A stretch of DNA of 64,000 bases from the NCBI GenBank assembly GCA_940747215.1, contig CALNWS010000012.1, forward strand, positions 1 through 64,000, given 5' to 3'. The notes under the pieces were generated by a model that did no database searches, was not told the DNA's origin, and was given only the letters and a program-made list of their open reading frames with translations. Numbering within the stretch: position 1 is the first letter of the stretch; the number at the start of each line of letters is the position of its first letter. The stretch comes from an uncultured Paraburkholderia sp. (GTDB taxonomy: Bacteria; Pseudomonadota; Gammaproteobacteria; Burkholderiales; Burkholderiaceae). The position numbers and the translations under genes are program-made. Positions 1 through 9,600 of this stretch are shown here, piece by piece.

Positions 1-688
1 CACCAAGCAGTCCTCCGCATCCTGATCATGATCACCTTCACCATATAATCCATTGCCCGCGCAACGCCACCTTCCAAACTGATCACGGTCGCCAAAACGG
101 CCTGATCACCATCACCGAAATCCCGCAGGCCGATCTCCGGCTTCGACGCCGCCACAGCCGGTTTGACGCTCTTCGCCGTCGGCACGACGCGTTTGCTGAA
201 CGTCGAGCTGAGCGCGCTCGAAGCGGACGGGCGTGGCGAGATCGTCTCCAGTCCGCGCGTCGTGACGGCCGACCGGATGAAGGCCGTGGTCGAGCAGGGC
301 ACCGAATTGCCGTATCAGGCTAAAGTGGGGCAGGGCGTCTCGGGCGTGCAGTTCCGGCGAGCCACGCTGAAACTCGAAGTCGAGCCGCAGATCATGCCGG
401 ACGGCCGCGTCGTGCTGGACCTCGACGTCGCGAAAGACAGCGTCGGCGAACAGACAGACGCGGGCCCCGCGATCAACACGAAACACGTGCAAACACGCGT
501 CGAAGTCGAAGATGGTGGTACGGTGTCGATTAGCGGGATTTATGCCATCGACGACCGCGACGATGTGACGAGGGTGCCGGTCTTGGCAAAATAGCGCTTT
601 TGGGCGCACTTTTCGCCATCGGGCTCATCGGGATCAGCGCAGCGAACTGGCGGTTTTCATCACGCCACATGTTGTGCAGACGAATTAG
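1..688 (+). pseudogene. pilQ: PilQ type IV pilus secretin, 3' part, frameshifted
   Basis: This is the C-terminal secretin domain of the outer-membrane pore for type IV pili. Positions 163-594 read as secretin core, with the conserved segments ELSALEADG, SSPRVVTAD, EQGTELPYQ and EPQIMPDGR. After VPVLAK the frame hits TAG at 592-594, but the expected continuation (K-I-x-L-L-G-A-L-F, then [19 protein letters not shown]) is present in other frames up to a stop at 686-688. Two single-base losses, near 586 and 613, explain this. Upstream of 163 the frame has a TGA at 106-108, so the 5' part is also damaged or too diverged to recognise. The gene lies directly upstream of aroK, as in other Burkholderia. 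The domain identification is firm; whether the lesions are real or sequencing errors is less certain. Confidence 0.85.
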
Positions 689-875
689 GGGCATGTCGGC
701 GCCGCTTTCATCGGCACTTGCCGGCCTGTCTCCGGTTTGCTCGAAACGGCCCGAAAAAGCCGGCCCGAAGCGACTGTTTGCGGGCCTGCAGAAGCGGGCC
801 CGCAGGCTCGACAAGGCAGCCGCTTTGCCAGTAAGCTGCGGCACGCATCATACCGGATTAAGCCAGAGGACACCG

Positions 876-1427
876 TTGCAAGCGCGGGACGCACACGCCA
901 ATGTATTTTTCGTAGGGCTCATGGGGGCAGGAAAAACCACAGTGGGCCGGGCCATTGCGCGCCGTCTCGATCGCCCGTTCTTTGATTCCGACCACGAAAT
1001 CGAAGCGCGCACGGGCGCGCGCATTCCGGTGATCTTCGAGCTGGAGGGCGAAGCGGGATTCCGCGAGCGTGAAGCCCACGTCATTTCGGATCTCACCGGA
1101 CGCGACAGTATCGTCCTCGCGACGGGCGGCGGCGCGGTGCTGCGGCCGGAAAACCGCGAGGCGCTGCAGAAGAACGGCGTGGTGATTTATCTGCGCGCCA
1201 ATCCGCACGACCTCTGGCTGCGCACGCGGCGCAACAAGAACCGTCCGCTGCTGCAAACGGAAGACCCCAAAGCGCGCCTCGAAGCGCTGTACGAAGTGCG
1301 TGACCCATTATACCGGGAATGCGCGCATTTCGTGATCGAAACAGGCCGGCCTTCGGTCAACGGACTCGTCAATATGGTTCTGATGCAGCTCGAGATGGCC
1401 TGCGTCGCCAAACATCCTGCGTCATAA
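876..1427 (+). CDS. aroK: Shikimate kinase
   Basis: AroK phosphorylates shikimate at O3 with ATP, the fifth step of the shikimate pathway in the cytoplasm. The 183-aa length is usual for the family. The P-loop GLMGAGKTT is at residues 14-22, the shikimate-binding DSD at 37-39, and the GGGAV loop near 85-90. I chose the TTG at 876 because it has an AGAGGA Shine-Dalgarno at 865-870 and gives the MQARD N-terminus expected in Burkholderia. A longer open frame starting at 600 runs through the pilQ tail and is not the gene. aroB follows after 10 bp, so the two are probably cotranscribed. Confidence 0.96.
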   Translation: MQARDAHANVFFVGLMGAGKTTVGRAIARRLDRPFFDSDHEIEARTGARIPVIFELEGEAGFREREAHVISDLTGRDSIVLATGGGAVLRPENREALQKNGVVIYLRANPHDLWLRTRRNKNRPLLQTEDPKARLEALYEVRDPLYRECAHFVIETGRPSVNGLVNMVLMQLEMACVAKHPAS

Positions 1428-1437
1428 TGCACACTGT

Positions 1438-2514
1438 ATGATTACCGTCAACGTCGAACTGGGCGAGCGCGCCTATCCCATCCATATCGGTGCCGATCTG
1501 ATCGGCCAGACCGCGTTGTTCGCGCCGCATATCGCTGGCAGTTCGGTCACCATCGTCACGAATACCACCGTCGATCCGCTGTATGGCGACAAGCTGCGCG
1601 CCGCGCTGGCGCTGCTGAACAAGCAGGTCTCCACGGTCATGTTGCCGGACGGTGAAGCGTACAAGAATCTCGAAACGCTGAACCTGATTTTCGACGCGCT
1701 GCTTGGATCGCGCGCCGACCGCAAGACCACGCTCATCGCAGTGGGCGGCGGCGTGATCGGCGACATGACGGGTTTTGCCGCGGCCTGTTACATGCGCGGC
1801 GTGCCGTTCATCCAGGTGCCGACCACGCTGCTGTCGCAGGTGGACTCGTCGGTTGGCGGCAAGACGGGCATCAATCATCCGCTCGGCAAAAACATGATCG
1901 GCGCGTTCTACCAGCCGCAGGCCGTGATCGCGGACATCGGGGCATTGCGCACGCTGCCCGCGCGCGAACTCGCAGCGGGTGTCGCCGAAGTCATCAAGAC
2001 GGGCGCGATTGCCGACGCTGGTTTTTTCCGCTGGATCGAAGCCAACGTCGAAGCGCTCAACAGCTGCGAACCCGAGGCGCTCGCCGAAGCGGTGAAGCGC
2101 TCGTGCGAGATCAAGGCGTCGGTCGTCGCGCAGGACGAGCGCGAGGGCGGACTGCGCGCCATTCTCAATTTCGGCCACACGTTCGGTCATGCGATCGAGG
2201 CCGGACTGGGTTACGGCGAGTGGTTGCACGGCGAGGCCGTCGGCTGCGGCATGGTCATGGCCGCCGATCTCTCGGTACGCATGGGCCTTCTGGACGAAGC
2301 GGCGCGTAAGCGTCTCGTCGACGTCATCGTGGCCGCCCATCTGCCGGCCCGCGCGCCCGCGCTCGGCAACGAGCGCTATGTCGAACTGATGCGCGTCGAC
2401 AAGAAGGTGGAAGCCGACGCAATCAAATTCATCCTGCTGAAACGTTTCGGTGAGACGCTCATCACTCAGGCGCCCGACGCCGATGTGTTCGCCACGCTGG
2501 TCGCCGCTGTTTGA
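1438..2514 (+). CDS. aroB: 3-dehydroquinate synthase
   Basis: AroB converts DAHP to 3-dehydroquinate, the second shikimate-pathway step, using NAD+ and a divalent metal. The protein is 358 aa, normal for the family. Visible motifs are the NAD-binding [11 protein letters not shown] (103-113), [19 protein letters not shown] with its metal and substrate residues, and the [10 protein letters not shown] metal site. It starts ten bases after aroK and is followed by dgt. No lesion is seen, in contrast to both pilQ upstream and dgt downstream. Confidence 0.98.
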   Translation: MITVNVELGERAYPIHIGADLIGQTALFAPHIAGSSVTIVTNTTVDPLYGDKLRAALALLNKQVSTVMLPDGEAYKNLETLNLIFDALLGSRADRKTTLIAVGGGVIGDMTGFAAACYMRGVPFIQVPTTLLSQVDSSVGGKTGINHPLGKNMIGAFYQPQAVIADIGALRTLPARELAAGVAEVIKTGAIADAGFFRWIEANVEALNSCEPEALAEAVKRSCEIKASVVAQDEREGGLRAILNFGHTFGHAIEAGLGYGEWLHGEAVGCGMVMAADLSVRMGLLDEAARKRLVDVIVAAHLPARAPALGNERYVELMRVDKKVEADAIKFILLKRFGETLITQAPDADVFATLVAAV

Positions 2515-2585
2515 TCCGGCACCGCCATTGAGCGTGGCATTGCGCATTCGCGTCACGTGGCGCCGCCCATGTTTCGGAGAACCCG

Positions 2586-3805
2586 GTGACAGAACGGTGC
2601 GGCGAGTTAGTAAAGAATGACCCGACAGGAGCGGCGGCGATCGCCGTGCCCACGCAGGCAGCCCTCGAAGCGCATCTCGCGCCCTACGCGGCCCATTCCG
2701 CGCAGAGCCCGCAGAGCCGCGGCCGCCGTTATGCCGAGCCTGCGCCGGGTGCGCGCACCGAGTTCCAGCGCGATCGCGACCGTATTGTGCATTCCACGGC
2801 GTTTCGCCGCCTCGAATACAAGACGCAGGTTTTCATGAATCACGAAGGCGACCTGTTCCGCACGCGTCTCACGCACAGTCTCGAAGTGGCGCAGATCGCG
2901 CGGTCGGTGGCTCGAAATCTGCGAGTCAACGAAGACCTCGTCGAGGCGATTTCACTCGCTCACGATCTCGGGCACACGCCGTTTGGCCATGCCGGGCAGG
3001 ATGCGCTGAACGAATGCATGCGCGAGCACGGCGGCTTCGAACACAACCTGCAGAGTCTCGCGGAGGTGGACGATCTGGAGGAACACTTTATGGCGCCTTC
3101 AACGGACTGAACCTGTGTTTCGAGACGCACGAAGGCATCCTCAAACATTGTTCGCGTGAAAATGCGCGGCGGCTGGGTGCGCTCGGCGAGCGTTTTCTGG
3201 AAGGGCGGCAGCCTTCCATCGAGGCGCAGATCGCCAATGTCGCCGACGAGATCGCCTACAACAATCACGATGTCGCCGACGGTCTGCGCTCGGGCCTGCT
3301 CACCATCAAGCAGCTGGTGGAAGTCGAGTTGTGGCAGGTTCATTATGAGGCGGCGCGCGCCGACTATCCGAAGATCGAAGGGCACCGGCTGATTCATGAA
3401 ACGGTGCGGCGTATCATCAATACGCTGATCGTCGACCTGATCGAAATCACCCAGCACAACCTGATCGAGCGCGCGCCGGATTCGCTGGATGCCGTGCGGG
3501 CCGCGCCCGTGCTCGTCGCGCACAGCGGAACCGTCGCCGCGCAGGCCGCGACGCTCAAGCGCTTTCTGTTCAAGAATCTGTACCGCCACTATCGCGTTAT
3601 GCGAATGGCGAACAAGGCGCGGCGGGTCATCATGGGCCTTTTCGACGCTTTCACCGAAGATCCGCGCCTGTGCCTGTTGCTGCCGAGCTATCAATCCGCC
3701 GATGCGGATGCGCAGCCGCGCCTCATCGCCCATTACATTGCGGGGATGACGGATCGGTATGCGGTGAAGGAGTATCAGCGGCTTTTCATCATCAACGACA
3801 ACTGA
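2586..3805 (+). pseudogene. dgt: dGTPase-like HD-domain triphosphohydrolase, frameshifted
   Basis: This encodes a deoxyguanosinetriphosphate triphosphohydrolase-like protein of the HD superfamily. The first frame (GTG at 2586) carries [11 protein letters not shown], the first metal motif [11 protein letters not shown] and the HD motif [13 protein letters not shown], then stops at 3108-3110. The second frame resumes with [16 protein letters not shown] and runs through ADEIAYNNHDV to YQRLFIINDN. The frame changes at about 3085-3092, where CACTTTATGG replaces an expected R-Y-G; two extra bases (or one missing) account for it. Both halves are otherwise well conserved, so the lesion is recent or is an assembly error. 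As written, the product is truncated after the HD motif. Confidence 0.9.
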
Positions 3806-3989
3806 GCCGGTCGGGGCGCTGCGCATCGCGCGCAGGCATCAGGCGCTTGCGGATGAACGCCAGATATCGGGCGTCGGCAGCACGTTCGCCGCCGCGCGAA
3901 CATTTCTGGCCGGCTCGACGCGCCCGTTGTACGTGAGCAGGCCCGTTAGGCTGTCCGGCGCCCGATGCGCGCTCCGGCTCAAACCCGCG

Positions 3990-4382
3990 TCATTCCAGTG
4001 TCTTCAGCGCATCCGCGAGGCGAAGCGCACCCGCGATTAGGGTGACGCCGCCCACGATGGCAATCGTCTGCCACGGATTTTCATGCACGTAGTCGTCGGC
4101 ATCGGCCATCGCGACTTCTGCGCGTTCGCGTACCGCTTCGCGTGTCTCGTTCAGACGTGAACGTGCAACGTCGAGCTGCTTGCGCAGTTTCGAGCGCAGC
4201 GCCACCGCGTCGGCCTGAGTACCGTCGGCGAGGGTGGATTCGAGTTCCGACATCAGAGTGCGCAGTTCGCCTGCAATATCTTCGGCCGCGTGGCGGCTAT
4301 GGCGAGCGATACGCCGCGCACGGCGGCTGGTGCTAGTCCAGGATTCGCCGAGGGCGTCTCGCGTGTTCGGAAGTGCTGTTAT
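3990..4382 (-). CDS. DUF883/ElaB-YqjD family membrane-anchored protein, probable lost start codon
   Basis: Proteins of this family are short, helical and inner-membrane anchored; some E. coli members bind ribosomes in stationary phase. The C-terminus shows the typical DDYVHENPWQ followed by a hydrophobic segment (TIAIVGGVTLIAGALRL). An internal ATG at 4253 gives only 87 aa. The same frame extends without stops to 4382, adding 43 residues of plausible family sequence (TALPNTRDALGESW and on). At 4382-4380 the expected ATG reads ATA, with GGCGGA six bases upstream. I infer loss of the start codon by one transition, leaving only weak internal starts. Family assignment is good; translation status is uncertain. 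Confidence 0.7.
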   Translation of the reverse strand: MTALPNTRDALGESWTSTSRRARRIARHSRHAAEDIAGELRTLMSELESTLADGTQADAVALRSKLRKQLDVARSRLNETREAVRERAEVAMADADDYVHENPWQTIAIVGGVTLIAGALRLADALKTLE

Positions 4383-4487
4383 GGTCGTTCCGCCGATGAA
4401 GGTGGGAAAAGAGACCTACGCTGTCACGCAGATACGCGTATGCACGCGGGAAACGACATGAGAACGCGACTTCGGTGCCAAATCGGA

Positions 4488-4508
4488 AAAGCCCGCTTGA
4501 CGGGCTTT
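4488..4508. terminator. Short GC hairpin with flanking A/T runs
   Basis: An 8-bp perfect stem (AAAGCCCG / CGGGCTTT) with a five-base loop lies between the DUF883 gene and ompW, inside a 314-base stretch (4383-4696) that holds no gene. Read on the minus strand it is followed by TTTTCC. It could be a secondary terminator downstream of ompW. Confidence 0.5.
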
Positions 4509-4602
4509 CCGCGCCGATTTTCTCAGCAGAAATTACACGGGCGCACGCAAATGCGGGTCAAATTTACAAAGATCGGGCCGAGCGCGGCCAGGTCGCGCAT
4601 AA

Positions 4603-4639
4603 ATGAAAAAACGCCGCCATTTGCATAGATGACGGCGTT
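4603..4639 (-). terminator. Rho-independent terminator of ompW
   Basis: On the minus strand an 11-bp stem (AACGCCGTCAT / ATGGCGGCGTT, one G-U wobble) with an 8-base loop is followed by a run of six T. It lies 58 bases after the ompW stop codon and faces the right way to end that transcript. Confidence 0.8.
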
Positions 4640-4696
4640 GTCCACACTGCTCAGATTCGACTACCCTAATTCAAGGGCCCCCAATTTCGGGAGGCG

Positions 4697-5416
4697 TTAG
4701 AAACGGTAACCGATGTTGACGTAGGTGACGATCGGGTTCAGTTTGATCTTGGTTTGCGACTGCACATTCAGCGTATCGACCGGCGTGTTCGCGGCGGTAT
4801 TCAGTTTGGCAGTCATGCTGAGCGGCAGATACGAGATCGAGAAGCCCGCGAACCAATGCTGGTTGAACGCGTAAGTGAAGCCTGCATTAAAGACCGGCTC
4901 CCACGAACTATCCGTACTGACGCTGGTCGGACCATGCAGAATGTTCGATTCGAACACGCCTTTGGTGATTTTCTCGTCCGTGAACCAGATCCGGCTCACA
5001 CCCACGCCGAGATAAGGGCGGAATGTAGCGGTGGGCGCATTGAAGTAGTACTTGAACAGCAGAGTCGGGCTCCACTGTTTTGCCTTGCCCAGCTTGCCGA
5101 ATTGCGAGAGGTTGCCCGAACCTTCCAGATCGAAAGTAGACGGGACGCCAATCACGAATTCGGTTGCGATGTGATCGGTGACGAAGTAACCGGTGGTGAA
5201 ACCGATGGTGTCGGCGGAACTGAGCGACGCGCTGGTGTTGGCTTCAGTGGTGATGTTGGTCGGGCTGCTTTAACGGTTGGCTGCTCGACTGAGGCGAAAG
5301 ATGGAGCCAGCCCGATGTGACGAAAAAGCTGCCGGCCGATTGCGCGTGCGCTACTGTCGTCATACAGGCGAGCGCTGCGATCCCCGTTACGGCCTGTTGG
5401 ACTGTTTTAATTTCAT
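4697..5416 (-). pseudogene. ompW: OmpW-family outer-membrane protein, double frameshift
   Basis: OmpW proteins are eight-stranded outer-membrane beta-barrels. The C-terminal ~170 residues are intact in one frame, with the typical PYLGVGVSRIWF segment and the terminal aromatic GYRF that marks a barrel end. The start is the ATG at 5416, with a strong GGAGGA Shine-Dalgarno seven bases upstream. After ATG-AA one base is missing: reading ATG straight gives a stop at codon 10, while the next frame gives a good signal peptide (IKTVQQAVTGIAAL... ending AHAQSA). A second frame change lies near 5265-5285, before PTNITTEANTS. The secreted N-terminus is therefore lost. Terminators lie downstream at 4603-4639 and perhaps 4488-4508. 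Confidence 0.88.
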
Positions 5417-5602
5417 ATGTGCTCCTCCAAAAAAGGCCCGCTCATTATGACTAGATCGTTTGAAACAAACCATACGCGCCGGTTAGAGTTTTCTCCCTAA
5501 GCTCCACGTGCTTTTTGGCTCAGCGCGCCGCGCCGAACTCCCGGCGTATGCGGCTCTCCGGACCTTCGGGTATGTACCAACGCGACTATTGGATAATCCA
5601 GC

Positions 5603-6313
5603 ATGGCACGGCTTGCACGTCTCTATGTTCCTGACCAGCCGCAGCACGTCATCCTTCGCGGACTCGATCAGCAGCCTGCGTTTGTCGATGACCAGGACTA
5701 CGAGCTTTTCATCGACTGCCTCAAAGCAGCTTCTCGCGACCATCACCTGTCCATTCATGCCTACGCGTTGATGCCCGGCGCAGTCCAGCTGCTCGTCACG
5801 CCGACGGAGGAGTCGAGTCTGCCGAAGGCGATGCAGGCGGTTGGACGCCGGTACGTGGCGCACTTTAACAGGCGATACGCGCGCCGGGGCACACTGTGGG
5901 AAGGGCGCTACAGAGCCACGGTGATCGAAGGCGAGCGCTACTACTTTCTGCTGGCGAGCCGCGTCGTGGAAATGTGCCCGGTCCGCTCAGGCCTCGTAAG
6001 TACAGCCGAAGACTACCGCTGGTCGAGCTATCGTCATCACATTGGCCTCACGCTCGACAGCCTTATCACCGACCATCCGCTTTACTGGTCGCTCGGCAAC
6101 ACGCCGTTCGAGAGGCAGCGCGCTTACCGCGAATTGTGCGAGCAGCCGCTCGACGAACGCGAAGCCAGCCAGCTCCAGCAGGCCACCCTGAAAGGCTGGG
6201 TGTTGGGCAGCGACACATACCGGGAATGGGCCGCACGGGCCGCTAACCGCCGTGTTTCGCCGCTGCCGCGCGGCCGCCCGCGCAAGGTCAGGGAAACACC
6301 GCAAACGCAATAA
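5603..6313 (+). CDS. RAYT / IS200-like Y1 transposase homologue without catalytic motifs
   Basis: The 236-aa protein has the Y1_Tnp fold of REP-associated tyrosine transposases: YVPDQPQHVILRG near the N-terminus, IHAYALMP at 51-58, a GRYRATVIEGERYY segment and a PVRSGLV / YRWSSYRHH region. The expected metal-binding H-x-H after LMP (usually NHVH) reads GAVQ at 59-62, and the position of the nucleophilic tyrosine in the YIELNPVRAG-type motif is V121. It should not be able to cut DNA by the family mechanism. The frame is open and coding-like, and the C-terminus is basic (RGRPRKVRE). It precedes gltB, as I recall for other Burkholderia, which suggests a domesticated DNA-binding role rather than a mobile element. 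Confidence 0.8.
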   Translation: MARLARLYVPDQPQHVILRGLDQQPAFVDDQDYELFIDCLKAASRDHHLSIHAYALMPGAVQLLVTPTEESSLPKAMQAVGRRYVAHFNRRYARRGTLWEGRYRATVIEGERYYFLLASRVVEMCPVRSGLVSTAEDYRWSSYRHHIGLTLDSLITDHPLYWSLGNTPFERQRAYRELCEQPLDEREASQLQQATLKGWVLGSDTYREWAARAANRRVSPLPRGRPRKVRETPQTQ

Positions 6314-6322
6314 AGCGTTTGC
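6301..6322. repeat. Perfect inverted repeat over the RAYT stop codon
   Basis: GCAAACGC and GCGTTTGC form an 8-bp perfect stem with a six-base loop, AATAAA, that contains the TAA stop of the RAYT-like gene. RAYT proteins act on short hairpins of this type, so this could be a REP-like site. It could equally be part of a double terminator with the hairpin at 6341-6364. Confidence 0.6.
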
Positions 6323-6340
6323 GATCAATGGCCTGTAGAG

Positions 6341-6370
6341 AAACGGCATCGTCGCATGCCGTTTTCTTTT
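6341..6370 (+). terminator. Terminator after the RAYT-like gene
   Basis: A 9-bp stem (AAACGGCAT / ATGCCGTTT) with a six-base loop is followed by TCTTTT. It separates the RAYT-like gene from gltB. The rest of 6314-6611 shows no gene and probably holds the gltB promoter, which I cannot place. Confidence 0.75.
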
Positions 6371-6611
6371 GCCCAAATTTGATTTGGCACCAGTTAAAAA
6401 TAGCCACAATGCACCAACTTGATAATTGGGTCTTGGTCATCACGTTTTATTTGCTATTCCTTTGATTCGTCGCGTATATTCCGAATTCCGGTGCTTTTTG
6501 GCACGCGTAGCATCCAGCGTGATGGAGACCGCCGTCGCGGTTGCGGCATGAATCGCGGCAATAGAAAAATGGTTTAACGGCCTGTTCGGCCCCCTCACAG
6601 ACGGTGTCCCC

Positions 6612-9600
6612 ATGAACGACCACCAGCAACCGACTCATCCGGTTCCCGCCGCACAAGGTTTTTACGACCCGCAGAACGAACACGACGCATGCGGCGTCGG
6701 CTTCGTCGCACACATCAAGGGCAAGAAAAGCCACGAGATCGTCGAGCAAGGCCTGAAGATTCTCGAGAACCTCGACCACCGGGGTGCCGTCGGCGCCGAT
6801 CCGCTGATGGGCGACGGCGCGGGCATCCTGATCCAGATTCCGGACGGTTTCTATCGCGAGGAAATGGCCAAGCAGGGCGTCGTGCTGCCGCCGTCGGGCG
6901 AATATGGCGTCGGCATGGTGTTCCTGCCAAAGGAACACGCATCGCGCCTCGCCTGCGAGCAGGAGCTCAAGCGTACGGTGAAGGCCGAAGGTCAGGTGGT
7001 GCTGGGCTGGCGCGACGTGCCGGTCGACCACACCATGCCGATTTCGCCGACCGTGAAGGCGAGCGAGCCGCTGATCCGCCAGATTTTCATCGGCCGCGGC
7101 AAGGACATCATGGTCACGGACGCACTCGAACGGAAGCTGTACATCATCCGCAAGACCGCAAGCCACCGCATCCAGGCGCTCAAGCTCAAGCACGGCAAGG
7201 AATACTTCGTGCCGTCGTGCTCGGCGCGCACGGTCGTGTACAAGGGCCTGCTGCTGGCGGGCCAGGTCGGCGTGTATTACCGCGACTTGCAGGACGAGCG
7301 CACCGTGTCGGCGCTCGCGCTCGTGCACCAGCGTTTCTCCACGAACACGTTCCCGGCGTGGGAACTGGCTCACCCGTATCGCATGATCGCCCACAACGGC
7401 GAAATCAACACGGTGAAGGGCAACGTCAACTGGCTGAACGCCTGCACCGGTGCGATTGCGTCGCACGTGCTCGGCGACGACCTGCCGAAGCTGTGGCCGC
7501 TCATCTATCCGGGTCAGTCCGACACGGCATCGTTCGACAACTGTCTCGAACTGCTGGTGATGACCGGCTACCCGCTCGTCCACGCCATGATGATGATGAT
7601 CCCGGAAGCCTGGGAACAGCACACGCTGATGGACGACAACCGCCGCGCGTTCTACGAATACCACGCCGCGATGATGGAGCCGTGGGACGGCCCCGCCGCG
7701 ATCGCCTTCACCGACGGCCGTCAGATCGGTGCGACGCTCGACCGTAACGGGCTGCGTCCGGCGCGCTACATCATTACCGATGACGACTTCGTCATCATGG
7801 CGTCGGAGGCCGGCACGCTGCCGATTCCCGAGTCGAAGATCGTCAAGAAGTGGCGTCTGCAGCCGGGCAAGATGTTCCTGATCGACATGGAGCACGGCCG
7901 CATCATCGACGACAAGGAGCTGAAGGACAACTTCGCCAACGCTAAGCCGTACAAGAGCTGGATCGACGCCGTTCGCATCAAGCTCGACGAAATCGAGCCG
8001 AAGGCCGAAGACGTCGCCGCGGAACGCCGCGAGGCCGCCGCTTTGCTGGATCGTCAGCAGGCATTCGGCTACACGCAGGAAGACCTGAAGTTCCTGATGG
8101 CGCCTATGGCGCAAGCGGGCGAAGAAGCCGTCGGCTCGATGGGCAACGACTCGCCGCTGGCCGTCATGTCCAACAAGAATAAGACACTCTATCACTACTT
8201 CAAACAGTTGTTCGCACAGGTCACGAACCCGCCTATCGACCCGATCCGTGAAAACATGGTGATGTCGCTAGTGTCGTTCGTCGGTCCGAAGCCGAACCTG
8301 CTCGACACGAACAACATCAACCCGCCAATGCGTCTCGAAGTGTCGCAGCCTGTGCTCGACTTCAAGGACATCGCGAAGATCCGCGAGATCGATCAGTACA
8401 CGGGCGGCAAGTTCAGCTCGTACGAACTGAACATCTGCTATCCGGTTGCATGGGGCAAGGAAGGCATCGAAGCGCGTCTCGCCTCGCTGTGCGCGGAAGC
8501 CGTCGATGCCGTGAAGTCCGGCTACAACATGCTGATCGTGTCGGACCGCAAGACCGACCGCGACAACGTGGCCATCCCGGCGCTGCTCGCCACCGCCGCG
8601 ATCCACACGCACCTCGTGCAGCACGGTCTGCGCACGAGTGCAGGTCTCGTCGTCGAAACGGGTTCGGCGCGTGAAACGCACCACTTCGCGCTGCTCGCAG
8701 GCTACGGCGCGGAAGCCGTTCACCCGTACCTCGCGATGGAAACGCTCGCGCTGCTCGCAAGCGGCCTGAAGGGCGACCTGTCGCCGGAGAAGGCGGTCTA
8801 CAACTTCACGAAGGCAGTCGGCAAGGGCCTGATGAAGGTCATGTCCAAGATGGGCATTTCGACCTACATGTCCTACACCGGCGCGCAGATTTTCGAAGCG
8901 GTCGGCCTCGCCGAAGACCTCGTGCAGAAGTACTTCAAGGGCACGTCGTCGAAGGTGGGTGGCATTGGCCTGTTCGACGTCGCGGAAGAAGCGATCCGTC
9001 TGCACCGCGACGCGTTCGGCGACAACCCGATCCTCGCGAACATGCTCGACGCGGGCGGCGAGTACGCCTATCGCGTGCGCGGCGAAGAACACATGTGGAC
9101 GCCGGATGCGATCGCCAAGCTGCAACACTCGGCGCGCAGCAACTCGTATCAGACGTACAAGGAATACGCGCACCTCATCAACGACCAGACGAAGCGTCAC
9201 ATAACGTTCCGCGGCCTGTTCGAATTCAAGCTCGACCCGAGCAAGGCGATTCCGCTCGACGAAGTGGAACCGGCGAAGGAAATCGTCAAGCGTTTTGCTA
9301 CGGGCGCCATGTCGCTCGGCTCGATCAGCACGGAAGCGCACGCCACGCTCGCTGTGGCGATGAACCGCATCGGCGGCAAGTCGAACACCGGCGAAGGCGG
9401 CGAGGACGAAAACCGTTACCGCAACGAACTGCGCGGTATTCCGATCAAGAACGGCGACACGATGAAGTCCGTGATCGGCGACGAAGTGATCGTCGACATT
9501 CCGCTGAAGGAAGGCGATTCGCTGCGCTCGAAGATCAAACAGGTGGCGTCGGGTCGTTTCGGCGTGACGGCGGAATACCTCGCGTCGGCCGATCAGATCC

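Noticed and set aside
779..803. Terminator between pilQ and aroK (GCGGGCC / GGCCCGC)
   Set aside because: Only a 7-bp stem with a 10-base loop and no T run; could be chance in GC-rich DNA.
600..875. N-terminal 92 residues in front of shikimate kinase
   Set aside because: They read through the pilQ tail and intergenic DNA; the TTG at 876 has a Shine-Dalgarno and gives the normal length.
1369..2556. A 395-codon minus-strand frame opposite aroB
   Set aside because: AroB motifs are complete on the plus strand; the antisense frame has none.
5603..6313. Active IS200-type insertion sequence
   Set aside because: Catalytic His and Tyr are absent, and no element ends or duplicate copies are visible in the window.
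6380..6450. sigma54 promoter or NtrC site upstream of gltB
   Set aside because: TGGCAC is present near 6384 but the matching TTGCW at the right spacing is not; the evidence is too weak to list.
6447..8195. A 582-codon open frame antisense to the start of gltB
   Set aside because: Same antisense-shadow composition; no recognisable motif or plausible ribosome site.
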